Shown in pieces: positions 1 to 5,182 of a DNA stretch of 5,403 nucleotides. A model generated the notes under the pieces. The model had not been told where the DNA came from. It made no database searches and saw nothing but the letters and a program-made list of their open reading frames with translations. A program made the translations under genes and the position numbers. This stretch comes from Chloroflexota bacterium. GTDB taxonomy: Bacteria > Chloroflexota > Anaerolineae > B4-G1 > SLSP01. Within the stretch, counting starts at the first letter, position 1. Every line of letters begins with the position of its first letter. The stretch is taken from positions 1-5,403 of the forward strand of contig JAAZNO010000516.1 of the NCBI GenBank assembly GCA_012798275.1, written 5' to 3'.

Positions 1-19
1 CCTGTTTCCCTTGCTGGAT

Positions 20-193
20 TTAGCGCATGGCCTGACGCATCAGATCCATGAACTCATTCCACTCATCGCCGAAGAAATGCAGGGTAGCGTTGCCCAGTTC
101 CACGTGATAGATGACTTCGCCATCTTCGTCACGGGTCATCAACACGGCATATTCATCGGTCTCCGCCAAAACCTCGATGGTGGGTTCACTCAT
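20..193 (-). CDS. Small acidic protein of unknown function downstream of pnp
   Basis: This is an uninterrupted 57-codon frame with an ATG start and a TAA stop. A strong Shine-Dalgarno GAGGAG (minus strand of 201-206) lies 7 nt before the ATG, and this is the main evidence that the gene is real. The product starts MSEPTIEVLAETDEYAVLMT and ends FMDLMRQAMR. It is strongly acidic, with 14 Asp/Glu against 3 Arg and no Lys. There is no signal peptide or membrane segment. An alternating hydrophobic/charged pattern at residues 5-40 suggests a small beta-sheet, and residues 43-57 look like an amphipathic helix. It lies 121 bp after pnp in the same orientation and may be the last gene of an rpsO-pnp transcript. 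I do not recognise a family. The opposite-strand reading of this interval has no ribosome-binding site and looks like a shadow. A cytosolic location is inferred; the function is unknown. Confidence 0.72.
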   Translation of the reverse strand: MSEPTIEVLAETDEYAVLMTRDEDGEVIYHVELGNATLHFFGDEWNEFMDLMRQAMR

Positions 194-207
194 TCCGGGT
201 CTCCTCT

Positions 208-303
208 TTGAAAATTAGCGAATCAGCGAGTCACTTACGTTCACACCTTCACACCTTTACACGGGGACACCTTCGCACGTTCCCACGTTCCCACTCACAA
301 CTC
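208..303. repeat. Octamer-phased degenerate tandem repeat in the pnp downstream spacer
   Basis: Read on the plus strand in steps of 8 from position 240, the units are TTCACACC, TTCACACC, TTTACACG, GGGACACC, TTCGCACG, TTCCCACG and TTCCCACT. The consensus is TTCNCACS (GTGNGAAS on the pnp strand). The same phase continues on the left through CACTTACG, CAGCGAGT and TAGCGAAT at 216-239, where the sequence has drifted. The core of seven units (240-295) is clear; the flanks are suggestive. It fills most of the 121-bp gap between pnp and the small ORF, and no other gene is visible there. Confidence 0.7.
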
Positions 304-314
304 CCCATGTCCCC
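263..314 (-). terminator. Inverted repeat directly after the pnp stop codon (possible 3'-end hairpin)
   Basis: GGGGACA (263-269) and TGTCCCC (308-314) form a perfect 7-bp inverted repeat. It begins at the base after the pnp TAA in the transcript and encloses a 38-nt loop made of GTG-GAA repeat units. No T-run follows on the pnp strand, so it is not a standard intrinsic terminator. It could be a 3'-protecting hairpin, or chance pairing that involves the one repeat unit departing from consensus (GGGACACC). Confidence 0.3.
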
Positions 315-2507
315 TTACCGTCGTCGCGGCGGACGCTCGCCATTGCGCCGCTCCCCACCGCCCGCAGGCCGCCGGGGTTGATCCTGCTCGCGGGCCTGCT
401 CCAGCGTCCAGCCTTCCATCACGGCCCGCCGGGAGAGGCGAATCTTGCCGTCAGCGCCGATGTCGGTGACCATCACCAGGATTTCGTCGCCGACCTGCAC
501 CGCGTCGGAAACTGCCTCGAGGCGGCGATCGGACAGCTGCGAGATGTGGACCATCCCGTCGGTGCCGGGGAGAATCTCCACAAAGGCGCCGAAATCCGTC
601 AGGCGGACCACTTTGCCGCTGTAGACTTTCCCTTCCTCGACTGTCTCCATCATGCTGTTGATGTGGCGAAGCGCTTGCTGCGCGCCATCGCCGCCGGTGC
701 CGGCGACGAAAACGGTGCCGTCTTCCTCGATGTCAATTTTGACATCATACTTCTCTTGTAGGGCGCGGATGTTCTTGCCGCCCGGCCCAATCAACGTCCC
801 GATTTTGTCCGCATTGATGTGCGTGGTCAGCATCTTGGGCGCGTAGTGCGAGAGTTCAGTGCGCGGCGCCGACAGGGTTTCCGCGATCACGTCGAGGATC
901 TGCATCCGCGCAATGCGCGCCTGTTCGAGCGCTTCGCTCAGAATCTGGCGCGTCACACCCTTGATTTTGATGTCCATCTGCAGGGCGGTGATGCCCGTGC
1001 GCGTGCCGGCGACCTTGAAATCCATGTCCCCCAGGTGATCTTCGAGGCCCTGGATGTCGGTGAGCACCGCGTAGCGCGCGCCATCCGTGATCAGGCCCAT
1101 GGCGATGCCGCCGACGGGGGCCTTGATGGGCACGCCGGCATCCATCAATGCCAGGGTGCTGCCGCAGGTCGAAGCCATCGAGGTGCTGCCGTTGGAGGAA
1201 AGCACTTCGCTGACGACGCGGATGGTGTAGGGGAATTCCTCTTTGGACGGGATCACCGGCAGGAGTGCCCGCTCCGCCAGCGCGCCGTGCCCAATCTCCC
1301 GGCGACGCGGCCCGCGCAAGGGCGCGACCTCACCGGTAGAGTAGGGCGGGAAGTTGTAGTGATGGATGTAGCGTTTGGTCTCTTCGGGGAAGAGGTCGTC
1401 CAACTCCTGTTCCTCGCCGGGCATCCCGAGGGTCGCCAGGCTGAGCACCTGTGTTTCCCCACGGTTGAACAGCCCCGTGCCGTGTGGACGCGGGAACAAT
1501 CCCACTTCGGCGGAAAGGGGTCGAATGGTGCGGGGATCGCGTCCATCCGGGCGCACCCCCTCGTCGAGGATGCGCGTGCGCACGAGCTGCTTGAAAACCT
1601 CGTGGAACGCTTCGCTGATTTGGATCGCGGTCCAACCATTGGCTTCGGCTTCTTCCGCCAGTTGGGCCTGCACGTCTTTTTCCAGCGTGTTCATGGATTC
1701 GATGCGCTCGCCCTTGAGGAGCTCCTGCCGCAGCAGCGTGCGGATCCGTTCGCTCGCCGCGGCCTCCACGCGCGTGAGCAGCGCTTCGGGGGTGGCGAAA
1801 GAAGGATAGAGCGCTTTGGGCTTCCCTACAGCGGCCAGCATCTCGCGTTGGACGCGAATGAGGTCCTGGTAGGACTGCCGCGCCAGCTCCAGAGCCTCGA
1901 CCATCGTGGCTTCGTCCACCTCGTTCGCGCCGCATTCGACCATGATGATGGCGTCCTCGCTGCCGGCGACCCGCAGATCCAGGAGACTGTGCTCCATTTG
2001 CGGGATGGTGGGGTTGACCACGAGTTGCCCCTCAATCAGGCCGATGCGCACGGCACCCACAGGGCCTTCAAAGGGGATGTCGGAGATCATGAGCGCGGCG
2101 GAGGCGGCGACAATGCCAAGGGTGTCCGCGTGTTGTTCCTCGCCCTGCGAGAAGGCCGTCACGATGACCTGCACGTCGTTGCGCATGTCAGAGGGGAACA
2201 GCGGGCGGAGGGGCCGATCAATCAGCCGACTGGTGAGGATCGCCTTTTCGGAAGGCCGGCCCTCCCGCCGAAAGAAGGACCCCGGGATCCGTCCTGCGGC
2301 GTAGAGGCGCTCCTCGAAATCTACCGACAGGGGGAAGAAATCTATCCCTTGCCGCGGGGTGTGCGACATGGTCGCGGTCGCCAGCAGCACGGTCTCCCCG
2401 CTGCGGACGAGAACCGCCCCGCCGGCCTGTCGGGCCAACTTACCTGTGGAAAAGCACACTTCGTGCTCGCCCAAACGGGCGCAAAACGTTTTTTCTTCCA
2501 GTTTCAT
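315..2507 (-). CDS. pnp: Polyribonucleotide nucleotidyltransferase (PNPase)
   Basis: PNPase is the 3'-to-5' phosphorolytic exoribonuclease of bacterial mRNA decay, acting as a ring-shaped trimer in the cytoplasm and releasing nucleoside diphosphates. The 730-residue product has the full family layout. A first RNase PH core (about 10-145) carries the conserved FFRREGRP at 78-85. A helical linker runs about 146-310. A second, catalytic RNase PH core (about 315-550) has SSNGSTSMASTCG at 437-449 and EDHLGDMDFKVAG at 489-501. D490, D496 and K498 match the metal-binding and catalytic E. coli residues D486, D492 and K494. A KH domain (about 556-617) has GPGGKNI at 574-580, and an S1 domain (about 624-694) follows. 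The last 20 residues are an Arg/Gly/Pro-rich basic tail, a common RNA-binding extension. The start is well placed: AGGAGG (2516-2521) sits 8 nt before the ATG. It lies 222 bp after rpsO in the same direction, behind a structured leader that suggests post-transcriptional control. Confidence 0.98.
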   Translation of the reverse strand: MKLEEKTFCARLGEHEVCFSTGKLARQAGGAVLVRSGETVLLATATMSHTPRQGIDFFPLSVDFEERLYAAGRIPGSFFRREGRPSEKAILTSRLIDRPLRPLFPSDMRNDVQVIVTAFSQGEEQHADTLGIVAASAALMISDIPFEGPVGAVRIGLIEGQLVVNPTIPQMEHSLLDLRVAGSEDAIIMVECGANEVDEATMVEALELARQSYQDLIRVQREMLAAVGKPKALYPSFATPEALLTRVEAAASERIRTLLRQELLKGERIESMNTLEKDVQAQLAEEAEANGWTAIQISEAFHEVFKQLVRTRILDEGVRPDGRDPRTIRPLSAEVGLFPRPHGTGLFNRGETQVLSLATLGMPGEEQELDDLFPEETKRYIHHYNFPPYSTGEVAPLRGPRRREIGHGALAERALLPVIPSKEEFPYTIRVVSEVLSSNGSTSMASTCGSTLALMDAGVPIKAPVGGIAMGLITDGARYAVLTDIQGLEDHLGDMDFKVAGTRTGITALQMDIKIKGVTRQILSEALEQARIARMQILDVIAETLSAPRTELSHYAPKMLTTHINADKIGTLIGPGGKNIRALQEKYDVKIDIEEDGTVFVAGTGGDGAQQALRHINSMMETVEEGKVYSGKVVRLTDFGAFVEILPGTDGMVHISQLSDRRLEAVSDAVQVGDEILVMVTDIGADGKIRLSRRAVMEGWTLEQAREQDQPRRPAGGGERRNGERPPRRR

Positions 2508-2542
2508 ATCCTAAACCTCCTGCTCCGGCGTCAGTCGGGCTC

Positions 2543-2615
2543 CGAAGGTTTGAAACTGGGAATTGCTGTGCAGCGGCCTGGCCGGATGCACCCCATTCCC
2601 CAATTCCTACCTTCG
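2543..2615 (-). promoter_or_regulatory. Nested stem-loop in the pnp leader
   Basis: Four nested complementary segments fold into one long irregular stem. The outer helix is CGAAGGT/ACCTTCG (2543-2549 with 2609-2615, 7 bp). The next is GGAATTG/CAATTCC (2559-2565 with 2601-2607, 7 bp). Then comes GTGCA/TGCAC (2568-2572 with 2587-2591, 5 bp), capped by CGG/CCG (2574-2576 with 2582-2584). All pairs are perfect within each helix, separated by asymmetric internal loops of 9 versus 1 and 2 versus 9 nt. The element ends 21 nt before the pnp Shine-Dalgarno. In E. coli the pnp leader holds a long stem-loop cleaved by RNase III, after which PNPase represses its own mRNA. A comparable role here is inference from position and shape, not from sequence similarity. 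Confidence 0.55.
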
Positions 2616-2651
2616 AGGGCTCTTCTGTAGCCGGAAGCTAATGTGAATTTT

Positions 2652-2703
2652 GCCTGACCTGCTTCAGCAAACGAGTAGAGGGGTCAGGCCGCCTCTACTC
2701 GTT
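2652..2703 (-). promoter_or_regulatory. 12-bp hairpin with loop-complementary 3' segment between rpsO and pnp (possible pseudoknot)
   Basis: AACGAGTAGAGG (2670-2681) and CCTCTACTCGTT (2692-2703) form a perfect 12-bp stem with a 10-nt loop, starting 26 nt after the rpsO stop. Eight of the ten loop bases, GGTCAGGC at 2682-2689, are exactly complementary to GCCTGACC at 2652-2659. In the transcript this gives classical H-type pseudoknot connectivity: stem 1 of 12 bp, stem 2 of 8 bp, crossing loops of 2, 0 and 10 nt. It could instead be two mutually exclusive hairpins. Only TTTGCTG follows the stem, so it is a poor intrinsic terminator. An RNase processing site, a stabilising 3' structure for rpsO mRNA or a protein-binding site are the likelier roles. 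Confidence 0.6.
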
Positions 2704-2729
2704 ATCAGCCAGAGAAGGTGCTGCGCCGT

Positions 2730-2996
2730 TTACCTGCGCAGACCCAGCCGCTGGATCAACTCCCGGTAGCGCTCGGGGTCAGTCCGCTGCAGATAAGCCA
2801 GGTGACGTCGTCGCTGGCCCACCATTTTGAACAGACCCTGTCGCGAATGCTCGTCGTGTTTGTGAGTTTTCAGGTGCTCTGTGAGCGAACGAATGCGACT
2901 CGTGAGAATAGCGACCTGAACCTCCGGCGAACCGGTGTCGTCCGGCGTACGTGCAAATTCCTGGATGATTTTGTTTTTCTCAGCCTTGGATAGCAC
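2730..2996 (-). CDS. rpsO: 30S ribosomal protein S15
   Basis: S15 binds the central domain of 16S rRNA early in 30S assembly. The 88-residue product matches the family along its whole length. It has the N-terminal [20 protein letters not shown] (residues 16-35), the [20 protein letters not shown] region (45-64) that contacts 16S rRNA, and the ending [13 protein letters not shown] (76-88). The start is a GTG at 2994-2996, giving the usual family length (E. coli 89). AAAGGAG lies 8 nt before it (about 3005-3011). The frame stays open upstream to an ATG at 3083, but that would add 29 residues foreign to the family, has no ribosome-binding site, and would begin upstream of the probable transcription start. 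It is the first gene of an rpsO-pnp unit, with its own promoter and a short leader able to form alternative helices. Confidence 0.97.
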   Translation of the reverse strand: MLSKAEKNKIIQEFARTPDDTGSPEVQVAILTSRIRSLTEHLKTHKHDEHSRQGLFKMVGQRRRHLAYLQRTDPERYRELIQRLGLRR

Positions 2997-3029
2997 TGCC
3001 GAAACTCCTTTCTTAGACAAACTGCCGTA

Positions 3030-3062
3030 TTCGTCAGATATATGACGGTTCTGAATGACGAA
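3030..3062 (-). promoter_or_regulatory. rpsO leader with mutually exclusive helices
   Basis: The roughly 64-nt rpsO leader contains TTCGTCA (plus 3030-3036), which can pair with TGACGAA at 3056-3062 (7 bp) or with TGACG at 3043-3047 (5 bp using 3032-3036). The two pairings exclude each other. If transcription starts near 3060, the longer helix loses its first one or two pairs. S15 represses its own synthesis through structured leaders in several bacterial phyla, and those leaders differ in sequence between lineages. A regulatory role here is inferred from position only. Confidence 0.35.
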
Positions 3063-3066
3063 GCGG

Positions 3067-3094
3067 AGTATACCACATAACAAAGGCTTTGCAA
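3067..3094 (-). promoter_or_regulatory. Promoter of rpsO-pnp
   Basis: On the minus strand, TTGCAA (3089-3094) is separated by 16 bp from TATACT (3067-3072). This is a close match to the housekeeping sigma consensus (4/6 and 5/6). The predicted start is near 3059-3061, giving a leader of about 64 nt before the GTG of rpsO. It is the best promoter in the window and divergent from the one for the plus-strand membrane protein. Confidence 0.72.
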
Positions 3095-3106
3095 CCGGGT
3101 TTCATA

Positions 3107-3136
3107 GAATCCGTGTTTCCCCGCGTTCATCCGTGA
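3107..3136. repeat. Three decamer-phased degenerate units in the divergent intergenic region
   Basis: GAATCCGTGT, TTCCCCGCGT and TCATCCGTGA follow each other without gap and share a YCCGYGW core. They sit between the divergent promoters of rpsO and the plus-strand membrane protein, where no gene is visible. Similar ATCCGTG-type strings occur in intergenic DNA of various bacteria, to my recollection. A role as a binding site cannot be excluded or shown. Confidence 0.35.
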
Positions 3137-3178
3137 GCCCGGTCTCGTCGGCGCGCTTCCAAAATTTGCCGCCACAGT

Positions 3179-3184
3179 TATAAT
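3179..3184 (+). promoter_or_regulatory. Perfect -10 hexamer (TATAAT) upstream of the CPBP-family gene
   Basis: TATAAT at 3179-3184 matches the -10 consensus exactly. At 17 bp upstream the -35 is weak (CTTCCA, 3 of 6). The predicted start is near 3191, only about 9 nt before the first possible ATG (3200) and after the GGGAGG at 3185-3190. Use of this promoter would therefore favour the internal ATG at 3239. Confidence 0.5.
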
Positions 3185-3199
3185 GGGAGGCGCGCAGCA

Positions 3200-3859
3200 A
3201 TGCTTTGCCGCGACAGCCTGAGCCTGGGTGGGAACGCTATGCTTTCATCGGCCTCTACTTCACTACGCCAAAATTGGAAAACGGCCGCGATCGTGGTCTA
3301 CGCGACGCTGGCGCTGGTGCTGGACTATTACAACGATGTGCTGCCGCGCAAGGAATGGGATAGCCTGCTCTTCTACCTGGCGCTGCCGTTATTGCTGCTG
3401 GCGTTGTTGCGGCGCTCGCCGCGCGACTATGGCTTCCGCCTGGGAAAGTGGAAGCGCGGTCTGTTGCTGACCGTGGGCGGGTGGCTCCTGATGGCGCCGG
3501 TGTTGTGGGTGGTGGCCGCCGGCGCGGATTTTCGGGAGTATTACACCGCGTATTGGTCCGCTCACGGGGCGTGGGGCACGCTCGCGTTTGCGTTCCAGGA
3601 CCTTTTTGGCTGGGAGTTCTTCTTCCGCGGCATGATCCTGTTCGCGCTGGCGGATCTGGTCGGCGGGGATTGGGCGATCTTGTTGCAGACCATCATCTTC
3701 ACGCTGGCGCATCAGGGGAAGCCGCAGCTGGAGACGCTCAGCTGCATTGTGGGCGGCTCCGCCTTCGGATGGGTGGGATGGACGACGGGATCGTTCTATT
3801 ATCCCTTCTTGATTCACCTGTTCGTCACGTTCTTCACCATTTGGGTAGCGCATCTATAG
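3200..3859 (+). CDS. CPBP-family (CAAX protease-like) intramembrane protein
   Basis: This is a 219-residue polytopic membrane protein with hydrophobic segments at roughly 29-45, 55-71, 86-106, 126-150, 156-172, 181-199 and 201-217. The family marks are visible: GWEFFFRGM (137-145) in the place of motif 1 (EExxxR), FTLAH (167-171) as motif 2 (FxxxH), and HLFVT (206-210) in the place of motif 3 (HxxxN). The first Glu of motif 1 is Trp138, leaving Glu139 and Arg143, and the usual Asn of motif 3 is Thr210. The family includes Rce1-like proteases and bacterial immunity or stress proteins. Catalysis is uncertain here because the usual general-base Glu is replaced. Two starts are possible. ATG 3200 has GGGAGG 9 nt upstream; ATG 3239 (residue 14) has GGTGGG and fits the TATAAT at 3179. 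It is divergent from rpsO and is followed by a terminator-like hairpin, so it is probably monocistronic. No substrate can be inferred. Confidence 0.88.
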   Translation: MLCRDSLSLGGNAMLSSASTSLRQNWKTAAIVVYATLALVLDYYNDVLPRKEWDSLLFYLALPLLLLALLRRSPRDYGFRLGKWKRGLLLTVGGWLLMAPVLWVVAAGADFREYYTAYWSAHGAWGTLAFAFQDLFGWEFFFRGMILFALADLVGGDWAILLQTIIFTLAHQGKPQLETLSCIVGGSAFGWVGWTTGSFYYPFLIHLFVTFFTIWVAHL

Positions 3860-3866
3860 CAGAAAA

Positions 3867-3888
3867 AGAGGACTGGAGGCAGTCCTTT
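3867..3888 (+). terminator. Terminator-like hairpin after the CPBP-family gene
   Basis: AGGACTG (3869-3875) and CAGTCCT (3880-3886) form a 7-bp stem with a GAGG tetraloop, extendable by G-U and A-U pairs to 3867/3888. It starts 8 nt after the stop codon. The following TTGAGTTTGATT is T-rich but interrupted, so termination may be incomplete. Confidence 0.5.
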
Positions 3889-3892
3889 GAGT

Positions 3893-3922
3893 TTGATTCC
3901 CGGTACGTAAGTTCCGTACAAT
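3893..3922 (+). promoter_or_regulatory. Candidate promoter of the SPFH gene
   Basis: TTGATT (3893-3898), an 18-bp spacer and TACAAT (3917-3922) form a reasonable housekeeping promoter between the upstream hairpin and the SPFH gene. The start would be near 3929, leaving a leader of about 15 nt that begins just before the Shine-Dalgarno GGAGG at 3934-3938. A small inverted repeat GTACG/CGTAC (3903-3907, 3915-3919) lies in the spacer and touches the -10 box. Confidence 0.5.
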
Positions 3923-3943
3923 CTCAAATCACTGGAGGTCGCA

Positions 3944-5092
3944 ATGAACAACAACAAAGGAAGCGCTGCGTCGAAGATCATCGGCTATGGGCTGGCGGCG
4001 GTCGTGATCCTCGTGATCGTGTTGGTGCTGGCCAACAACTTCTTCTATTTCCTCAAAGTAGTCGAGTCCCAAGAGGTCGGCATTCAATTCCGCGGGGGAC
4101 GCATTTACAACGTGGTGGGGCCGGGCGTCTACAGCGACATCGGGCTGTTCGTGCGCCTGGAGACGATTTCGACTCAGGCCATCCCCTTCCGTGTGGAAGA
4201 TAAAGAGATCATCACCAAAGACAAACAACGCATCGGCCTGGTGGTGAGCGGCGATATTTTCCGTCCCGGCCTGGACAAGGGAGAGATGATTTTGAATTCG
4301 TGGAATGAATATCGCGGGATTTACATTGATGATGACCTGGCGCTCAATCGGGTGGCGGACCTGGCCAAGCAGGCGATGAAGGTCTGTGTAGGCGACCGCA
4401 CCTTCGATGACAATATCATCGGCGCCTCGCGGGATGCGCTCCGCAATTGCATTGATGACGAGCTCAACGACATGGTCGCGCCGATGGGGTTGAGCGTGAA
4501 CAACGTGGTGGTGCCCGACGTGATTCTCTCCGCGGAGGTGCAGGCGGCGCTGGACGCGATCGTGCAGAGCCGGCTGGCGACGGAGAAAGCGGCGCAGGAT
4601 CAGCTCAAGGCGCAGGCGGAGGCCGCTGCCGAGCAAGCCAAACAGGAAGGCGCCATCCGCGTGGAACAGAGCAAGATCCAGGAGCAGACCCGGCAGCAGA
4701 CGCAGCTGGCAGAGCTCGAACGTCAACGCCTGGCAGCGCAGACCGCGGTCATCGAAGCGCAGCGTGCGAACGACCTGGCCCAGAAGGAGACCGAGCGGGT
4801 GCTGATTGAGGCGACAAAGGCTAACGAGTTGCTCGCCGCGCAACGCGATCTGGAGATCAACCTGGCGCGGGCCGAAGCTGCCAAAGCTCAGGCGCAGGCC
4901 GACACGGCCTTGCAGAGCCTGCTCGGCGATCTGTATGCTCAATATCCCGCCTACGTGCAGCTGCTGATAGCGCAGGCCAACGCTTCCGCGCTCACGGCGA
5001 TGGATAAGATTATCTTCACGCCGGAAGGCTCTACCCCTACCATTGTCATGCCGGGGCCGGGGATCACGCCGACGGTAGACACAACGCCATGA
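3944..5092 (+). CDS. SPFH/band-7 domain membrane protein (prohibitin/stomatin-like)
   Basis: This 382-residue protein has an N-terminal membrane anchor and no cleavable signal. Residues 1-11 are short and polar, and 12-37 form one hydrophobic segment. Residues 38-200 look like an SPFH domain, with VESQEVGIQFRGGRIYNVVG at 40-59, followed by a GPGVY turn and the later stretch VNNVVVPDVIL (185-195). Residues about 203-325 are an Ala/Gln/Glu/Arg/Lys-rich coiled coil, and the C-terminus is Pro/Thr-rich (359-382). The family forms large membrane-bound oligomeric rings or cages that organise lipid microdomains or hold membrane proteases such as FtsH (HflK/C, QmcA, prohibitin). The start is set by GGAGG at 3934-3938, 5 nt before the ATG. 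No nfeD-like partner, often adjacent to SPFH genes, is seen on either side. It probably has its own promoter. Family membership is firm; the specific role is unknown. Confidence 0.93.
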   Translation: MNNNKGSAASKIIGYGLAAVVILVIVLVLANNFFYFLKVVESQEVGIQFRGGRIYNVVGPGVYSDIGLFVRLETISTQAIPFRVEDKEIITKDKQRIGLVVSGDIFRPGLDKGEMILNSWNEYRGIYIDDDLALNRVADLAKQAMKVCVGDRTFDDNIIGASRDALRNCIDDELNDMVAPMGLSVNNVVVPDVILSAEVQAALDAIVQSRLATEKAAQDQLKAQAEAAAEQAKQEGAIRVEQSKIQEQTRQQTQLAELERQRLAAQTAVIEAQRANDLAQKETERVLIEATKANELLAAQRDLEINLARAEAAKAQAQADTALQSLLGDLYAQYPAYVQLLIAQANASALTAMDKIIFTPEGSTPTIVMPGPGITPTVDTTP

Positions 5093-5109
5093 CGCTCGCC
5101 GGCGTCATG
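5088..5109 (+). terminator. Palindrome overlapping the SPFH stop codon
   Basis: CATGACGC (5088-5095) and GCGTCATG (5102-5109) form a perfect 8-bp inverted repeat with a 6-nt loop. The TGA stop (5090-5092) lies inside the left arm. There is no T-run after it, so it is not a clear intrinsic terminator. It might be a 3'-end stabilising hairpin or affect the ribosome at the stop. The rest of the gap to the next gene (5110-5182) shows no convincing promoter. Confidence 0.4.
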
Positions 5110-5182
5110 ACGGAGGGGGCAGCTCCACCGGCTCTGTTGTCCTGCCGATGGCTTTTCAGCGCGTGCCCTGATGAGGAAGACG

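Noticed and set aside
11..211. A 66-codon plus-strand frame over the small acidic gene.
   Set aside because: It has no ribosome-binding site, while the minus-strand frame has a strong one and better protein-like composition.
819..2630. A 603-codon open frame on the plus strand opposite pnp, and several shorter ones in the same interval.
   Set aside because: It lies antisense to a full-length, well-conserved pnp. Its translation is rich in Arg, Gly, His and Asp without recognisable domains, as expected for a mirror frame in GC-rich coding DNA.
2620..2672. A separate promoter for pnp (TTGCTG followed by A/T-rich DNA) in the rpsO-pnp gap.
   Set aside because: No convincing -10 hexamer occurs at 16-18 bp, and the TTGCTG borders the hairpin. 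The evidence is too weak to list.
2670..2703. Intrinsic terminator of rpsO.
   Set aside because: The stem is strong but no T-run follows it on the minus strand, so I list it as a regulatory or processing structure instead.
2997..3083. N-terminal extension of S15 from an ATG at 3083.
   Set aside because: The extra 29 residues are foreign to the S15 family, the ATG precedes the predicted transcription start, and the GTG at 2996 has a good Shine-Dalgarno.
3929..4942. A 337-codon minus-strand frame opposite the SPFH gene.
   Set aside because: It is the mirror of a clear SPFH coding sequence and has low-complexity Leu/Arg/His content.
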